The notes under the pieces are model-generated. The model was not told the origin of the DNA, made no database searches, and saw nothing but the letters and a program-made list of their open reading frames with translations. 47,437 nt of DNA from NCBI GenBank assembly GCA_947476015.1, contig CANJOS010000004.1, positions 1-47,437 of the forward strand, written 5' to 3'. Positions within the stretch are counted from its first letter, which is position 1. Each line of letters begins with the position of its first letter. Below, piece by piece: positions 15,866-24,702 of the stretch. This DNA is from Comamonadaceae bacterium. GTDB lineage: Bacteria; Pseudomonadota; Gammaproteobacteria; Burkholderiales; Burkholderiaceae_C. Made by a program: the position numbers and the translations under genes.

Positions 15866-16999
15866 ATGACTAACCCTCAAAACATACGTTACGGCATCAT
15901 CGGCTGCGGCATGATGGGCCAAGAACATTTGCGCAACATTGCGCTGTTGCCAGGTGCCACCGTCACCCGTATTTTTGAACCCGACGACACCATGGCAGCG
16001 GCCAGTTTGGCCTTCGCAAAGGGAAGCCAGCGCGCATCAAGTTTGGCAGAGGTGGTCACGGCCCAGGACGTCGATTGTTTGCTCATTGCCAGCCCCAACT
16101 TCAGGCATGCCGAACAAATGGCGGAAATCGCTTTGCTCCGTCCTTTGCCGGTCTTGCTTGAAAAGCCTGCCTGCACTTCGCTGGAAGATTTGAAAAAACT
16201 TGCCCAACTCCACCGCAATTACCCAGCCCCCATTTGGGTGGCCATGGAATACCGTTACATGCCCCCTGTCACAGCCTTGACAGAGGAGGCGCACCATCAA
16301 CAGAACACGGGCCCTGTCACCATGCTTTCCATTCGCGAGCATCGGTTTCCGTTTTTGGTGAAGGTGGGCGATTGGAACCGTTTCAACCGTTATACCGGTG
16401 GCACCTTGGTTGAAAAATGTTGCCATTTCTTCGACCTCATGCGCCATATATTGAAGAGCGATCCTGTTCGCGTTTACGCTTCAGCCTCAGTGGCCCACAA
16501 CCATATGAATGAATCTTATCCAGACGGTGTGCCCGATATTTTGGACAACGCTTACGTCATCGTTGATTTCCAAAGTGGCCAGCGTGCTTTGCTCGAGTTG
16601 TGTATGTTTGCTGAGGGGGCAAGATACCAAGAAGAAATTTCGGTGGTGGGCGCCAACGGCAAAGTCGAGTGTTTTGTGCCAGGCCCCGGTCGGTTCTGGC
16701 CCGATCATTTGGGTGAGCCGCCCACACCCAAGGTGGTCATCAGCCCTCGCAATCCCAAAGGCCCCAGAGAGCTGGAGGTGCCCGTCGATCCAGTGGCCTT
16801 GGCTGCGGGGGATCACAACGGTTCTACCCTTTACCAACATCAACGTTTCAATGCACTGGTTCGGGGCCATGGTGCCCTTGAAGTGGGCTTGCAGGATGGC
16901 TTAACAGCGGTGTTAATCGGTTTGGCCGCTCAAGAGTCTGCTCGAACGGGCCAAGCCATTGACCTGACGCAAGGTGCTTACGCGCTGAGTCAAATTTAA
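15866..16999 (+). CDS. Gfo/Idh/MocA family oxidoreductase
   Basis: A 377-residue NAD(P)-dependent sugar or polyol dehydrogenase. The Rossmann motif GIIGCGMMGQEH is at about residues 9-20, LLEKPAC near 97-103 carries the EKP motif with the catalytic Lys, and GGTLVEKCCHFFDLM holds the conserved His of the substrate domain. The C-terminal alpha/beta domain is complete. Base composition changes here: this gene and those after it are richer in GC than everything to the left. It faces the CE15-like esterase tail to tail, overlapping by 4 nt. The sugar ABC operon starts 1 kb on, so it probably oxidises a sugar or sugar derivative brought in by that importer. The substrate is not recognisable. Confidence 0.85.
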   Translation: MTNPQNIRYGIIGCGMMGQEHLRNIALLPGATVTRIFEPDDTMAAASLAFAKGSQRASSLAEVVTAQDVDCLLIASPNFRHAEQMAEIALLRPLPVLLEKPACTSLEDLKKLAQLHRNYPAPIWVAMEYRYMPPVTALTEEAHHQQNTGPVTMLSIREHRFPFLVKVGDWNRFNRYTGGTLVEKCCHFFDLMRHILKSDPVRVYASASVAHNHMNESYPDGVPDILDNAYVIVDFQSGQRALLELCMFAEGARYQEEISVVGANGKVECFVPGPGRFWPDHLGEPPTPKVVISPRNPKGPRELEVPVDPVALAAGDHNGSTLYQHQRFNALVRGHGALEVGLQDGLTAVLIGLAAQESARTGQAIDLTQGAYALSQI

Positions 17000-17937
17000 A
17001 AGCCTGCCAGGAACTTCGCTGCTTGTTGCCAATCTGCTGGGGTCATGGCATGCCCGCCAGGACGCTCGACCCATTTCAAATTCGCTTCATGACCTGCCCA
17101 GCTGGCTTTCAGCATTTGGTGCATGCATTCGGTACCTTCCGGGTTAGCCCATAAATCGTCCTTAGCCTGTAGCAAGCACAAGCCTCTGGGGGCGATGGTT
17201 GCGAGCATTTGCCTAGGCGTGTCTAAGGCCACAATATTTTGAATGTGCACAGTTGTGTTGAGCTCAGGGCTGAGCCAATGCGGAAATGACTTGATCAATT
17301 CAGTCAGGCTCTCGGCACCCTGACGTTGAACTGCCAGAGACGCTGCACCTGCCGTGCCGCTGTTGTGAGAGATGACGGCGGCAGCACGTTGGTCGGTGGC
17401 TGCGGCCAATAAGGCGGCTTTACCGCCTCTGGAATGACCGACAAGGCCAAGGGCCGCCTGAATTTGGTCTGGCCTGTGTGCCTGTCTGATTTGCACCAAG
17501 GCGTCTAAGCTCCTTTGATAGCCCCAGGCCCAAGCTGAAATACAGCCTGTGGACAGCGATGGCCATTGAGCCCAGATGGGCCCTTTGCGCTGGCCGTTGT
17601 CAAAAGCCAATTCTGTTCGATTGAACCAAGCCAAGGCGCAACCCTCATTCAGAACGGCCTGAATGCCTTCCCCATGAATCACTTGAGGCCAGCAGCCGTC
17701 GCCACTTAACAAAATGGGAACCTGATCGCGGGAAAGGGGGGAGACCAAGGTCAAGGTCCAATTCAGAAGCTTGCCAACTCGGACTTGCCAAAGTGCCAAT
17801 TCCCGGTCTGCTTGCTGAAGCTGATGCATGCATTCAACCTGAACAGGTAAATCACTTGGCAAGGCTTGGCCAAAGAGGGCTAAAAGTTGTCCATCAAGGT
17901 CTGCTGCCTGGCTCAGGGTAGGGGGTAATTCATTCAT
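16996..17937 (-). CDS. CE15-like (glucuronoyl esterase-type) alpha/beta hydrolase
   Basis: A 313-residue alpha/beta hydrolase. The nucleophile elbow is VGHSRGGKAALLAAA with Ser169. It is followed by AVISHNSGTAGAA, SFPHWLSPEL and the acidic segment DDLWANPEGTE; His296 in PGGHAMTP would complete the triad. This order (GHSxxGKxAL, NSG, FPHW, DLWAxPxG) matches carbohydrate esterases of the CE15/acetylxylan-esterase-like group, which cleave esters of glucuronic acid or acetyl groups. Unlike most CE15 proteins it has no signal peptide and is short, so it should act in the cytoplasm on imported oligomers. It is divergent from the sugar ABC operon across 79 bases. Confidence in the hydrolase fold is high; confidence in the substrate class is modest. 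Confidence 0.75.
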   Translation of the reverse strand: MNELPPTLSQAADLDGQLLALFGQALPSDLPVQVECMHQLQQADRELALWQVRVGKLLNWTLTLVSPLSRDQVPILLSGDGCWPQVIHGEGIQAVLNEGCALAWFNRTELAFDNGQRKGPIWAQWPSLSTGCISAWAWGYQRSLDALVQIRQAHRPDQIQAALGLVGHSRGGKAALLAAATDQRAAAVISHNSGTAGAASLAVQRQGAESLTELIKSFPHWLSPELNTTVHIQNIVALDTPRQMLATIAPRGLCLLQAKDDLWANPEGTECMHQMLKASWAGHEANLKWVERPGGHAMTPADWQQAAKFLAGF

Positions 17938-18016
17938 TATTCGTACAAACGCTTAGTCAGAAGGGTGCCTTAACAGGCTATAGTCGCGCGATGCCCAAAT
18001 TATCAAGGAGATCCCC

Positions 18017-19288
18017 ATGAAAACCGTTCATATTCGCCCATTGGTTCTGATGCTTGGAATGACCATTGCTGCAAGCGCTGCGATGGCCAGCGAAATTCGT
18101 GTAATGTGCTACCAAGACGGCGTGGAGTGCGAAGTCACGGCTGAAATTGCCAAGCGCTTTGAAGCGTTGAATCCTGCCACCAAGGTGATCATTGACACGG
18201 TTCCTTATAAGTCCATTGTGGAGCAGTTGCCAGTTCAGTTGGCTGCAGGCCAAGGCCCTGACATTGCCCGGGTGACCGACTTAGGTGGTCTGTCCAAATA
18301 TTACATGGACATTGCCCCCAATTTGAAAAATCGCAAATACTGGGATGACAACTTTGGTGCCACCACACCTTGGCTGCGCCCCAGTGCTACCGACAAAGGC
18401 ATCTACGGCTTCATGTCGCAGCTCACCATGACGGGCCCCTTTGTGAACAAGACTTTGTTTGAACAAGCCAAGGTGGCCATTCCCGGCCCCAAGGCGACTT
18501 GGGATGACTGGATCAAAGCAAGTACACAAGTTGCCAAAGCCACCCAAATCAAAGCAGGCAGCGCATGGGACCGTTCCGGTCACCGTTTCGCAGGCCCCGC
18601 CATCAGCTACGGCGCCAAGATTTTTGATGCCAAGGGCAACCCTGTCATTGATGCAGGTTACAAAAATGCAGTCACCAAGTTTGTGGGATGGCACAAAGAT
18701 GGCAGCATGATGCGCGAAGTGTGGGCTGGCACAGGCGGTTCTACCTACGCTTCCTCCATCGATGAATTCGTCAATGGCAACGTGGCCATGGTGTTGGCCG
18801 GTAGCTGGCAAATCGGTAACCTGCAAAAGAAAGTCGGCACCAATTTTGATTGGGTCGCTGTGCCCAACCCCTGCGGTCCTGCCGCTTGCTCAGGCATTCC
18901 TGGCGGCGCAGCTTGGGTGGCTTTGAAAACCAGCAAGTCGCCTAAAGAAGTGGCGGCATTCTTGGACTTCATGGCCTCTGAGACAAATTACGCTGAGTTC
19001 ACAGCCAAGACCAATAACATTCCTGCACATGCAGGCTTGGCGAAAAAAGGCATCAATTACACCAACGCAGAACCCGCAGCCAAAGCCGCTTTAGGCGTTT
19101 TCAGCGGTGGCGTGTCTCAATTGGCACCTGTGGCCTATGCTTTCCAAGGTTACAAATTCAACCGTGCCATCATGTTGCCAACGGTGACCCGTGTCACGCA
19201 AGCCATCGTAGGTGAAATGAGCACTGACGACGCTGTCAGTAAAATCAACACAGACATGCAGGACGCTCTGAAGCAAGCTCAACAGTGA
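18017..19288 (+). CDS. Sugar ABC transporter substrate-binding protein (family 1)
   Basis: A 423-residue periplasmic binding protein. The signal peptide MKTVHIRPLVLMLGM...AMASEIRV is likely cleaved after AMA. The mature part has the family 1 pattern: EVTAEIAKRFEALNPATKV, then VEQLPVQLAAGQGPDIARV, with a Trp/Gly-rich centre. The C-terminal half has FVNGNVAMVLAGSWQIGNL, a hallmark of sugar-binding proteins. AAGGAG precedes the ATG. It is the first gene of an importer operon with two permeases and an ATPase, and codons are strongly biased to a few synonyms, as expected for an abundant protein. A CxDGVEC pair near the N-terminus could form a disulfide. The sugar may be an alpha-glucoside or related oligosaccharide, given the GH31 gene. 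Confidence 0.9.
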   Translation: MKTVHIRPLVLMLGMTIAASAAMASEIRVMCYQDGVECEVTAEIAKRFEALNPATKVIIDTVPYKSIVEQLPVQLAAGQGPDIARVTDLGGLSKYYMDIAPNLKNRKYWDDNFGATTPWLRPSATDKGIYGFMSQLTMTGPFVNKTLFEQAKVAIPGPKATWDDWIKASTQVAKATQIKAGSAWDRSGHRFAGPAISYGAKIFDAKGNPVIDAGYKNAVTKFVGWHKDGSMMREVWAGTGGSTYASSIDEFVNGNVAMVLAGSWQIGNLQKKVGTNFDWVAVPNPCGPAACSGIPGGAAWVALKTSKSPKEVAAFLDFMASETNYAEFTAKTNNIPAHAGLAKKGINYTNAEPAAKAALGVFSGGVSQLAPVAYAFQGYKFNRAIMLPTVTRVTQAIVGEMSTDDAVSKINTDMQDALKQAQQ

Positions 19289-19312
19289 TCTTGGTTTGAG
19301 CGCTTCCATGGG

Positions 19313-19350
19313 GGTGTGGGCATGAACAATGACCCACACCTTTGTTTTTT
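19313..19350 (+). terminator. Rho-independent terminator-like hairpin after the binding-protein gene
   Basis: GGTGTGGG (19313-19320) pairs perfectly with CCCACACC (19333-19340) across a 12-base loop, and TTTGTTTTTT follows (19341-19350). It lies inside the operon, so it is best read as a partial terminator or mRNA stabiliser that raises binding-protein expression over the permeases. Confidence 0.7.
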
Positions 19351-19361
19351 GGGGACCACCT

Positions 19362-19397
19362 ATCGCCCTGACTTGTCAGTTGGGGCGATTTATTTTT
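19362..19397 (+). terminator. Second hairpin with U-tract, directly before the permease start
   Basis: ATCGCCC (19362-19368) pairs with GGGCGAT (19383-19389); TGAC/GTCA can extend pairing within the loop. TTATTTTTG follows and runs straight into the permease start at 19399. It could act as a second terminator or, because no ribosome site is visible between it and the ATG, as a structure controlling translation initiation. Confidence 0.5.
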
Positions 19398-19398
19398 G

Positions 19399-20376
19399 AT
19401 GCGACTCATAGCTTTCTTTTTTAATTTGTTAGAGCCATTTTTTAGGCTTGGACAAAAGTTGCTGGGCCTGCAGCGTGTGGGCTGGCTTTTTGTCACTCCC
19501 AATTTGGTCGTGTTTGGGCTCTTCTGCTTTTTGCCTATCTTGATTAACTTGGTGTATGCCGTGACGGGAGGGGTCAATTTGATGCCCTTCACGCGGCCTT
19601 TCACTGGTGCAGAGAATTTTGCAATTCTCTTTCAATGCGACAACTACCTAGATTTATCGACTTGCCGCAAAGATATTTTTTGGCGCGCTGTTTTCAACAC
19701 TCTGAAGTTCAGCCTGATTCAGGTGGGACTCATGGTGCTGTTGTCCTTGGCCACTGCCTTGGTGCTCAATCGAAAAATCATCGGGCGTGGTTTTTGGCGT
19801 GGTGTATTTTTCTATCCGGTGTTGTTGTCACCCGTGGTGGTGGCGCTCATCTGGAAATGGTTGTTGCAAAGCCAAGGGGCTTTCAATGCAGGCTTGGTGG
19901 CGTGGGGTTCTGCGCCCATTGAATGGCTCACCGATTCAGGCTGGGCGTTCTTCTGGACCGTGTTTGTATCAATCTGGGCACACATGGGTTTTTACACACT
20001 CATTTTGTTAGCTGGGCTGCAAGCCATTCCCAAAGATTTGTATGAAGCTGCTGAAATGGACCGTGCAAGTCCCTGGCGCACATTGACGCGCATCACCTTG
20101 CCTTTGCTCATGCCGAATTTGATTGTGGTCCTGGTGTTGGCTGCCATCCGTGCAGTCCAGGTGTTTGATGAAGTGTTCGTGCTCACAGGCGGCGGTCCTG
20201 GTTCTGCTACCACTTTCATTGTTCAGTTCATTTACCAAACTGGTTTTGCTGAGCAAATACATTTGTATGGTCTGGCTGCGGCTGCATCTTTGGCATTGGC
20301 ATTTTTCTTAATCATCCTCACGCTGGCGCAGCTCCGCTTAACGCGCGCTAGCGAAGCAGGACAGAAAGTGCGTTGA
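19399..20376 (+). CDS. Sugar ABC transporter permease (MalF/UgpA-like)
   Basis: A 325-residue inner-membrane permease with about six hydrophobic segments. The EAA loop reads YEAAEMDRASPWRTLTRITLPLL, the contact point for the ATPase. The N-terminus has the GWLFVTPNLVVFGLFCFLP segment of MalF-type subunits. I use the ATG at 19399; the TTG before it is in frame. No Shine-Dalgarno sequence is visible, and the ATG follows the U-tract of the second hairpin. The next permease begins two bases after the stop. Confidence 0.88.
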   Translation: MRLIAFFFNLLEPFFRLGQKLLGLQRVGWLFVTPNLVVFGLFCFLPILINLVYAVTGGVNLMPFTRPFTGAENFAILFQCDNYLDLSTCRKDIFWRAVFNTLKFSLIQVGLMVLLSLATALVLNRKIIGRGFWRGVFFYPVLLSPVVVALIWKWLLQSQGAFNAGLVAWGSAPIEWLTDSGWAFFWTVFVSIWAHMGFYTLILLAGLQAIPKDLYEAAEMDRASPWRTLTRITLPLLMPNLIVVLVLAAIRAVQVFDEVFVLTGGGPGSATTFIVQFIYQTGFAEQIHLYGLAAAASLALAFFLIILTLAQLRLTRASEAGQKVR

Positions 20377-20378
20377 AC

Positions 20379-21428
20379 ATGTCGACCCTTAACTTTCTCC
20401 TTCGCACACGAGGTCGTCAGTCGCTTGATTGGACCGATGTTTTGAGCTATGCCTATTTGGTCATTGGCTTGTTCACCATGTTTGCGCCTGTTGTGTGGCT
20501 GGTCATGTCGTCATTCAAAACTGAGGCAGCTATCAGCCAGTTCCCACCCTCGTTTTTGCCCTATGCACAAAAAACGGTCATGGTGGAAGGCCATGCCAAG
20601 CCCTTGCCTTTGTTTTTGGTAAAGCGGGAAGATGGCAGCCAAAAAGAGATGGCGCAGGTCAATCGCATTGGCATTATGGCGAACATGATTGATCCAGCAG
20701 CGCCCGAACAGCGTTTGCAAGTCAACATTCGCCAGCGCGAGCCTGTGAATGAAATGAAATTTGCGTGGAACAACTACACCGACTTGTTTGGCAAGTTCAC
20801 ATTCGGCACTTACTTGTGGAACAGTGTGTTCATCACGGTGGTGGCCACTTTGCTCACTTTGCTCATTAACTCGATGGCGGCATTTGCATTGTCGAAGTAC
20901 AAATTCAAAGGTCAGAAAAGTGTCTTTCTTTTGATCATCGCAACGCTCATGATTCCGCCCACCATCATTTTGGTGCCGGTTTTTTTAGTCATCAATGAAG
21001 TGGGCCTGTTGAACAGTTTGTGGGGTGTCATTTTGCCGGCTGTGGCCACGCCCACAGGGGTATTCTTGCTGCGCCAATACATGCTCACCATTCCCGATGA
21101 GTTGATTGAAGCTGCGCGAATGGACCATGCCAGTGAGTGGCGCATTTACTGGCGCATTGTGCTTCCCTTGTCTGCGCCTGCGCTGGCCGTTCTGGCCATT
21201 TTTTCCGTGATGTGGCGCTGGAACGACTTTTTGTTGCCACTCATTGTGCTCTCGAAAAATGAGTTTTTCACCCTGCAGTTGGCCTTGAATTCATTTCAGG
21301 GCGAATTGAACACCCAGTGGCATTATCTTCTGGCCATGACTGTGATCACCTTGTTGCCAGTCACTTTGGTGTTTGCTTTCCTTCAACGTTACATCACCAC
21401 CGGCATCGCGGGCGCTGGTGTGAAATAA
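20379..21428 (+). CDS. Sugar ABC transporter permease (MalG/UgpE-like) with long periplasmic insert
   Basis: A 349-residue permease. After the first membrane segment (about residues 20-40) there is an insert of roughly 65-75 mostly hydrophilic residues (FLVKREDGSQKEMAQ, NRIGIMANMIDPA and following) before NNYTDLFGKFTFGTYLWNS. Usual MalG proteins are about 280-300 residues. The EAA loop IEAARMDHASEWRIYWRIVLP and the final PV-TLVFAFLQRYI are normal. The start ATG is two bases after the upstream stop; a TTG at 20373 would overlap it. The insert should face the periplasm and could contact the binding protein or substrate. Confidence 0.88.
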   Translation: MSTLNFLLRTRGRQSLDWTDVLSYAYLVIGLFTMFAPVVWLVMSSFKTEAAISQFPPSFLPYAQKTVMVEGHAKPLPLFLVKREDGSQKEMAQVNRIGIMANMIDPAAPEQRLQVNIRQREPVNEMKFAWNNYTDLFGKFTFGTYLWNSVFITVVATLLTLLINSMAAFALSKYKFKGQKSVFLLIIATLMIPPTIILVPVFLVINEVGLLNSLWGVILPAVATPTGVFLLRQYMLTIPDELIEAARMDHASEWRIYWRIVLPLSAPALAVLAIFSVMWRWNDFLLPLIVLSKNEFFTLQLALNSFQGELNTQWHYLLAMTVITLLPVTLVFAFLQRYITTGIAGAGVK

Positions 21429-21467
21429 CGGTTTTATTACTGAATTTTTTCTGTCAGGTTGTGCATT

Positions 21468-22502
21468 GTGTCTACCCTTGAATTGCGATCTCTCCGTAAA
21501 CAGTTTGACCAAACAGCGGTCATTCATGGCATAGATTTAAAAGTTGAGCACGGCGAATTTGTGGTGTTTGTCGGGCCCTCGGGTTGCGGAAAATCTACAT
21601 TGCTTCGAATGATTGCCGGACTCGATTTGCCCACCGAGGGCGAAGTGCGAATTGATGACCAACGTGTGAACGAAGTGGGTGCGGCTGATCGCGGTTGTGC
21701 CATGGTTTTTCAATCCTATGCTTTGTATCCGCACATGTCGGTCTATGACAACATGGCATTTGGCTTAGAGAACGCCAAAGTGCCCCGTTCAGAGATTGAG
21801 AAGAAAGTCCAAGAGGCGGCCAATTTGCTGCGCCTAGACCCACTTCTGCAACGCCGTCCTACCCAATTGTCTGGCGGCCAGCGTCAGCGAGTGGCCATTG
21901 GCCGTGCCATTGTGCGCAGCCCCAAAATATTTCTGTTTGACGAACCACTTTCTAACTTAGACGCAGAGCTGCGCGTTTCCATGCGCAATGAATTGCGTGA
22001 ATTGCACCAACGCTTGGGTGCCACCATGATTTATGTCACACATGATCAAGTGGAAGCGATGACCATGGCCGACAAAATTGTGGTGTTGCGAGCGGGCTTG
22101 GTTGAACAAGTGGGAACGCCAGTCGACTTGTACGAAAAACCCTGCAACACTTTTGTGGCTGGCTTCATTGGCAGTCCGCGCATGAACTTCATCGCAGTCG
22201 ACTTGGTGCGAGCAGCCGCTGCATGGCCAATTTCTCCTCAGGCTGTGCAGGTTGGAATTCGGCCAGAGCACTGGAAACCCTGCGGGCCTGGCGAGGGCTT
22301 GGTCATGGTGGTCAAAACTGTGGAGTATTTGGGTGCACAGCGCTTGGTTCACGCACAACTGTCTGATCAATCGCGCGTGGAGGTGTTGGTTGAAGGTGAA
22401 ATGAATTTGATACCAGGACAAACCGTTGAAATGAACGCTCCGGCGCACCATGTTCATGCATTTGATAAACAGGGACAGCGCCTCGAAAAGGATGCAGTAT
22501 GA
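21468..22502 (+). CDS. Sugar ABC transporter ATPase (MalK/UgpC/MsmK-like)
   Basis: A 344-residue ATPase. Walker A GPSGCGKSTLL, Q-loop VFQSYALYPHMSV, signature LSGGQRQRVAIGRA, Walker B IFLFDEPLSNLD and switch YVTHDQVEAM are all intact. The C-terminal 110 residues form the TOBE/OB domain (GIRPEHWKP) typical of sugar importers and possible regulatory contacts. The start is a GTG at 21468 (reading MSTLELRSL); the TTG at 21459 is less likely. Its stop overlaps the GH31 start by 4 nt (ATGA), so transporter and glycosidase are translated together. Confidence 0.92.
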   Translation: MSTLELRSLRKQFDQTAVIHGIDLKVEHGEFVVFVGPSGCGKSTLLRMIAGLDLPTEGEVRIDDQRVNEVGAADRGCAMVFQSYALYPHMSVYDNMAFGLENAKVPRSEIEKKVQEAANLLRLDPLLQRRPTQLSGGQRQRVAIGRAIVRSPKIFLFDEPLSNLDAELRVSMRNELRELHQRLGATMIYVTHDQVEAMTMADKIVVLRAGLVEQVGTPVDLYEKPCNTFVAGFIGSPRMNFIAVDLVRAAAAWPISPQAVQVGIRPEHWKPCGPGEGLVMVVKTVEYLGAQRLVHAQLSDQSRVEVLVEGEMNLIPGQTVEMNAPAHHVHAFDKQGQRLEKDAV

Positions 22503-24652
22503 AACCCATTGCTGGTTCTGCTTGGATTTCCTCGCCCGGGGAATCAAGCGCTGATGCCGTCATTGACTTGAAAGAGGGCGGTCAACTGCGCTTGGTTTTT
22601 TTATCAGAAACAATGGCGCGTGTCACATGGCAATCTTCTGAAGGCTTCAAAGAACCCAGAACATGGGCTATCGCGCCCGTATCAGGTCAGGACGTGGCTT
22701 GGGAAGGCCGACCCCGTGAAACCTTAGCGGGCTTTGATCGCCCAAAGCTTTCGCCAAGAGCCGATACCAAGAGCTTAGAAACTTCGAAACTGCGTGTGAA
22801 TTGGACGGGTGGCGAGGGTGAGCCTATTCGCTTAATTTGGACCGATCCTGCAAACAACAAGCCATTTCAAAGCGACCGTGTGACGAGTGCGTATTTGAAC
22901 GAAGATCGAACGGGTTTGCTTCGCCATTGCTTAGAACGAGATCCGTCTGAGCATTACTTTGGCCTGGGCGACAAAACAGGTCCTTTGAATTTACACGGGC
23001 GCCGTTTGCGTTGTCTGGGGCAAGACTCAATCGGTTACGACCCTGAACGAGGTGATCCGCTTTACAAACATTGGCCTTTTTTAATCACGCGCACAGTGGA
23101 TGGTTTGTGGGTCGGGACCTATTACGACACCTTGTCAGCTTGCACATTTGATTTGGGTTGCGAACACGACAATTACCATGGCCTGTTTCGCACCACTGAA
23201 ATTGACGATGGCGACTTGGACTACTACCTGATGGTGGGTTCAACGCCCGAAGAGGTCATTGCACAATTTGTGAAATTGGTGGGAGGTACATTGTTGCCCC
23301 CCCGCTGGACCTTGGGGTATGCCCAAACCGCCATGGGCTTGGCCGATTCAGCCAATGCCCAAGAAATGTTGTCGTCCTTCATTGACGAGTGTCAGTATCA
23401 CCAAGTACCCATTTCTGCTTTCCACTATGGCTCGGGTTATTCAAGCAGGGGCAAACAACGTTATGTGTTCACTTGGAACACCAGCAAGTTTCCCAACCCC
23501 GAAGAAGTGAATGCCAAATTTCATGCCGCTGGTATGAAAGTAGTGGCCAATCTCAAGCCCTGCTTGTTGGACGATCACCCTGCCTACAAAGTGTTGGCTG
23601 AGCAGGGTGCTTTCATTGAGCATGAAGCTTCCCACCAGCCCGTGGTGGAGCCCTATTGGGATGGACAAGGCTCCCACTTGGACTTTACCTGTGAGCAAGC
23701 AGTTAAGTGGTGGCAATCGCAACTTAAAACACAAATATTGCAGCGCGGGATTGATGTAGGTTGGAACGACAACAATGAATACGCGATACAAGCGGAAGAC
23801 GCCATCAGCGCTGGCATGGGCGCTAGTTTGCCCATGCACAGAAGCAGGCCCTTGCACGGCCTTTTGATGACCCGTGCCACCTTTGAATCGCAAAAGGCAC
23901 ATGCGCAAGAAACTTCACAAGCAGATCTGGCCTTTACCATCACGCGAGCGGGCCCCCCTGGCATTCAGCGCTATGCACAGACTTGGTCGGGTGACAACAC
24001 CACCAGTTGGGCCAGCTTGAAGTGGAACATCCGCACGGGACTCCAAATGAGTTTGTCGGGCATGTTCAACATCGGCCATGACGTGGGTGGTTTTTATGGC
24101 CCTATTCCCGATGCTGAATTGTTTTTGCGTTGGGTGCAATCTTGTAGCTTGAACCCTCGCATGGTGATGAACTCTTGGAAAGCTGGCAATGTGAGCAATT
24201 TGCCTTGGATGCATCCCGAAGTCACGCAGGCTGTGATCGAGGCTATCCGTTTGCGCTACCAACTATTGCCTTATATGTGGCAGTGTTTTGAAGCTGCCAG
24301 CCATAAACATGTGCCCATCATTCGCCCCACCTTTTTCAATTTCCCCAATGACTTGAAGTGTTTTGAGGATTCAGACGATTTCATGTTGGGTGACGCATTG
24401 CTTGTCGCACCAGTGGTAGTGCAGAGTGCCATAACGCGAGAGGTTTATTTGCCGCATTTGCCGACTGGCGAATATTGGTTTGACTTCTACGACAAGACCC
24501 CCTTGAAGGCGGGTCAAAGACATACAGTGAAAGCGCCTTTAAATCAATTGCCTTTATTTGTCAAATCAGGCGCACAGATACCTATTGCAATGTCGGTGAA
24601 TGGTACGCTGCCTAAGTTTGATGACTCGGTGACTGAGGTCTTGAAATTTTAA
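22499..24652 (+). CDS. Glycoside hydrolase family 31 (alpha-glucosidase-like)
   Basis: A 717-residue cytoplasmic GH31 enzyme that releases alpha-linked sugars with retention. The catalytic nucleophile is probably Asp424 in VGWNDNNEYA, and the acid/base is Asp499 in TWSGDNTTSW. HDVGGFYG near 527-534 is the further conserved block, and the N-terminal beta-sandwich with HYFGLGDKTGPLNLHGRR (152-169) is present. The nucleophile motif deviates from the usual WxDMNE: Asn replaces Met, and Tyr follows the Glu. There is no signal peptide, so its substrate must be imported, consistent with the 4-nt overlap with the ATPase gene. Alpha-glucosidase or alpha-xylosidase activity is plausible. Sulfoquinovosidase is not favoured because the family's ADFGE motif is absent. 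Confidence 0.88.
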   Translation: MKPIAGSAWISSPGESSADAVIDLKEGGQLRLVFLSETMARVTWQSSEGFKEPRTWAIAPVSGQDVAWEGRPRETLAGFDRPKLSPRADTKSLETSKLRVNWTGGEGEPIRLIWTDPANNKPFQSDRVTSAYLNEDRTGLLRHCLERDPSEHYFGLGDKTGPLNLHGRRLRCLGQDSIGYDPERGDPLYKHWPFLITRTVDGLWVGTYYDTLSACTFDLGCEHDNYHGLFRTTEIDDGDLDYYLMVGSTPEEVIAQFVKLVGGTLLPPRWTLGYAQTAMGLADSANAQEMLSSFIDECQYHQVPISAFHYGSGYSSRGKQRYVFTWNTSKFPNPEEVNAKFHAAGMKVVANLKPCLLDDHPAYKVLAEQGAFIEHEASHQPVVEPYWDGQGSHLDFTCEQAVKWWQSQLKTQILQRGIDVGWNDNNEYAIQAEDAISAGMGASLPMHRSRPLHGLLMTRATFESQKAHAQETSQADLAFTITRAGPPGIQRYAQTWSGDNTTSWASLKWNIRTGLQMSLSGMFNIGHDVGGFYGPIPDAELFLRWVQSCSLNPRMVMNSWKAGNVSNLPWMHPEVTQAVIEAIRLRYQLLPYMWQCFEAASHKHVPIIRPTFFNFPNDLKCFEDSDDFMLGDALLVAPVVVQSAITREVYLPHLPTGEYWFDFYDKTPLKAGQRHTVKAPLNQLPLFVKSGAQIPIAMSVNGTLPKFDDSVTEVLKF

Positions 24653-24661
24653 AAATTTTGC

Positions 24662-24674
24662 GTAGATAATCTAC
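24662..24674. promoter_or_regulatory. Short palindrome upstream of the molybdoenzyme gene
   Basis: GTAGAT-A-ATCTAC is a perfect palindrome with a single central base, 28 bases before the ATG of the molybdopterin oxidoreductase and 9 after the GH31 stop. It may be an operator separating the two genes. Evidence is limited to symmetry and position. Confidence 0.25.
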
Positions 24675-24702
24675 TTAAATTCCAACAATGTGAGGTCAGC
24701 AC

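Noticed and set aside
21957-22547. 196-residue frame antisense to the sugar ABC ATPase
   Set aside because: Shadow of a gene with complete Walker and signature motifs.
22499-24652. Sulfoquinovosidase (YihQ/SmoI-like)
   Set aside because: The nucleophile region lacks the ADFGE pattern, and no sulfosugar enzymes such as the flavin-dependent monooxygenase are nearby.
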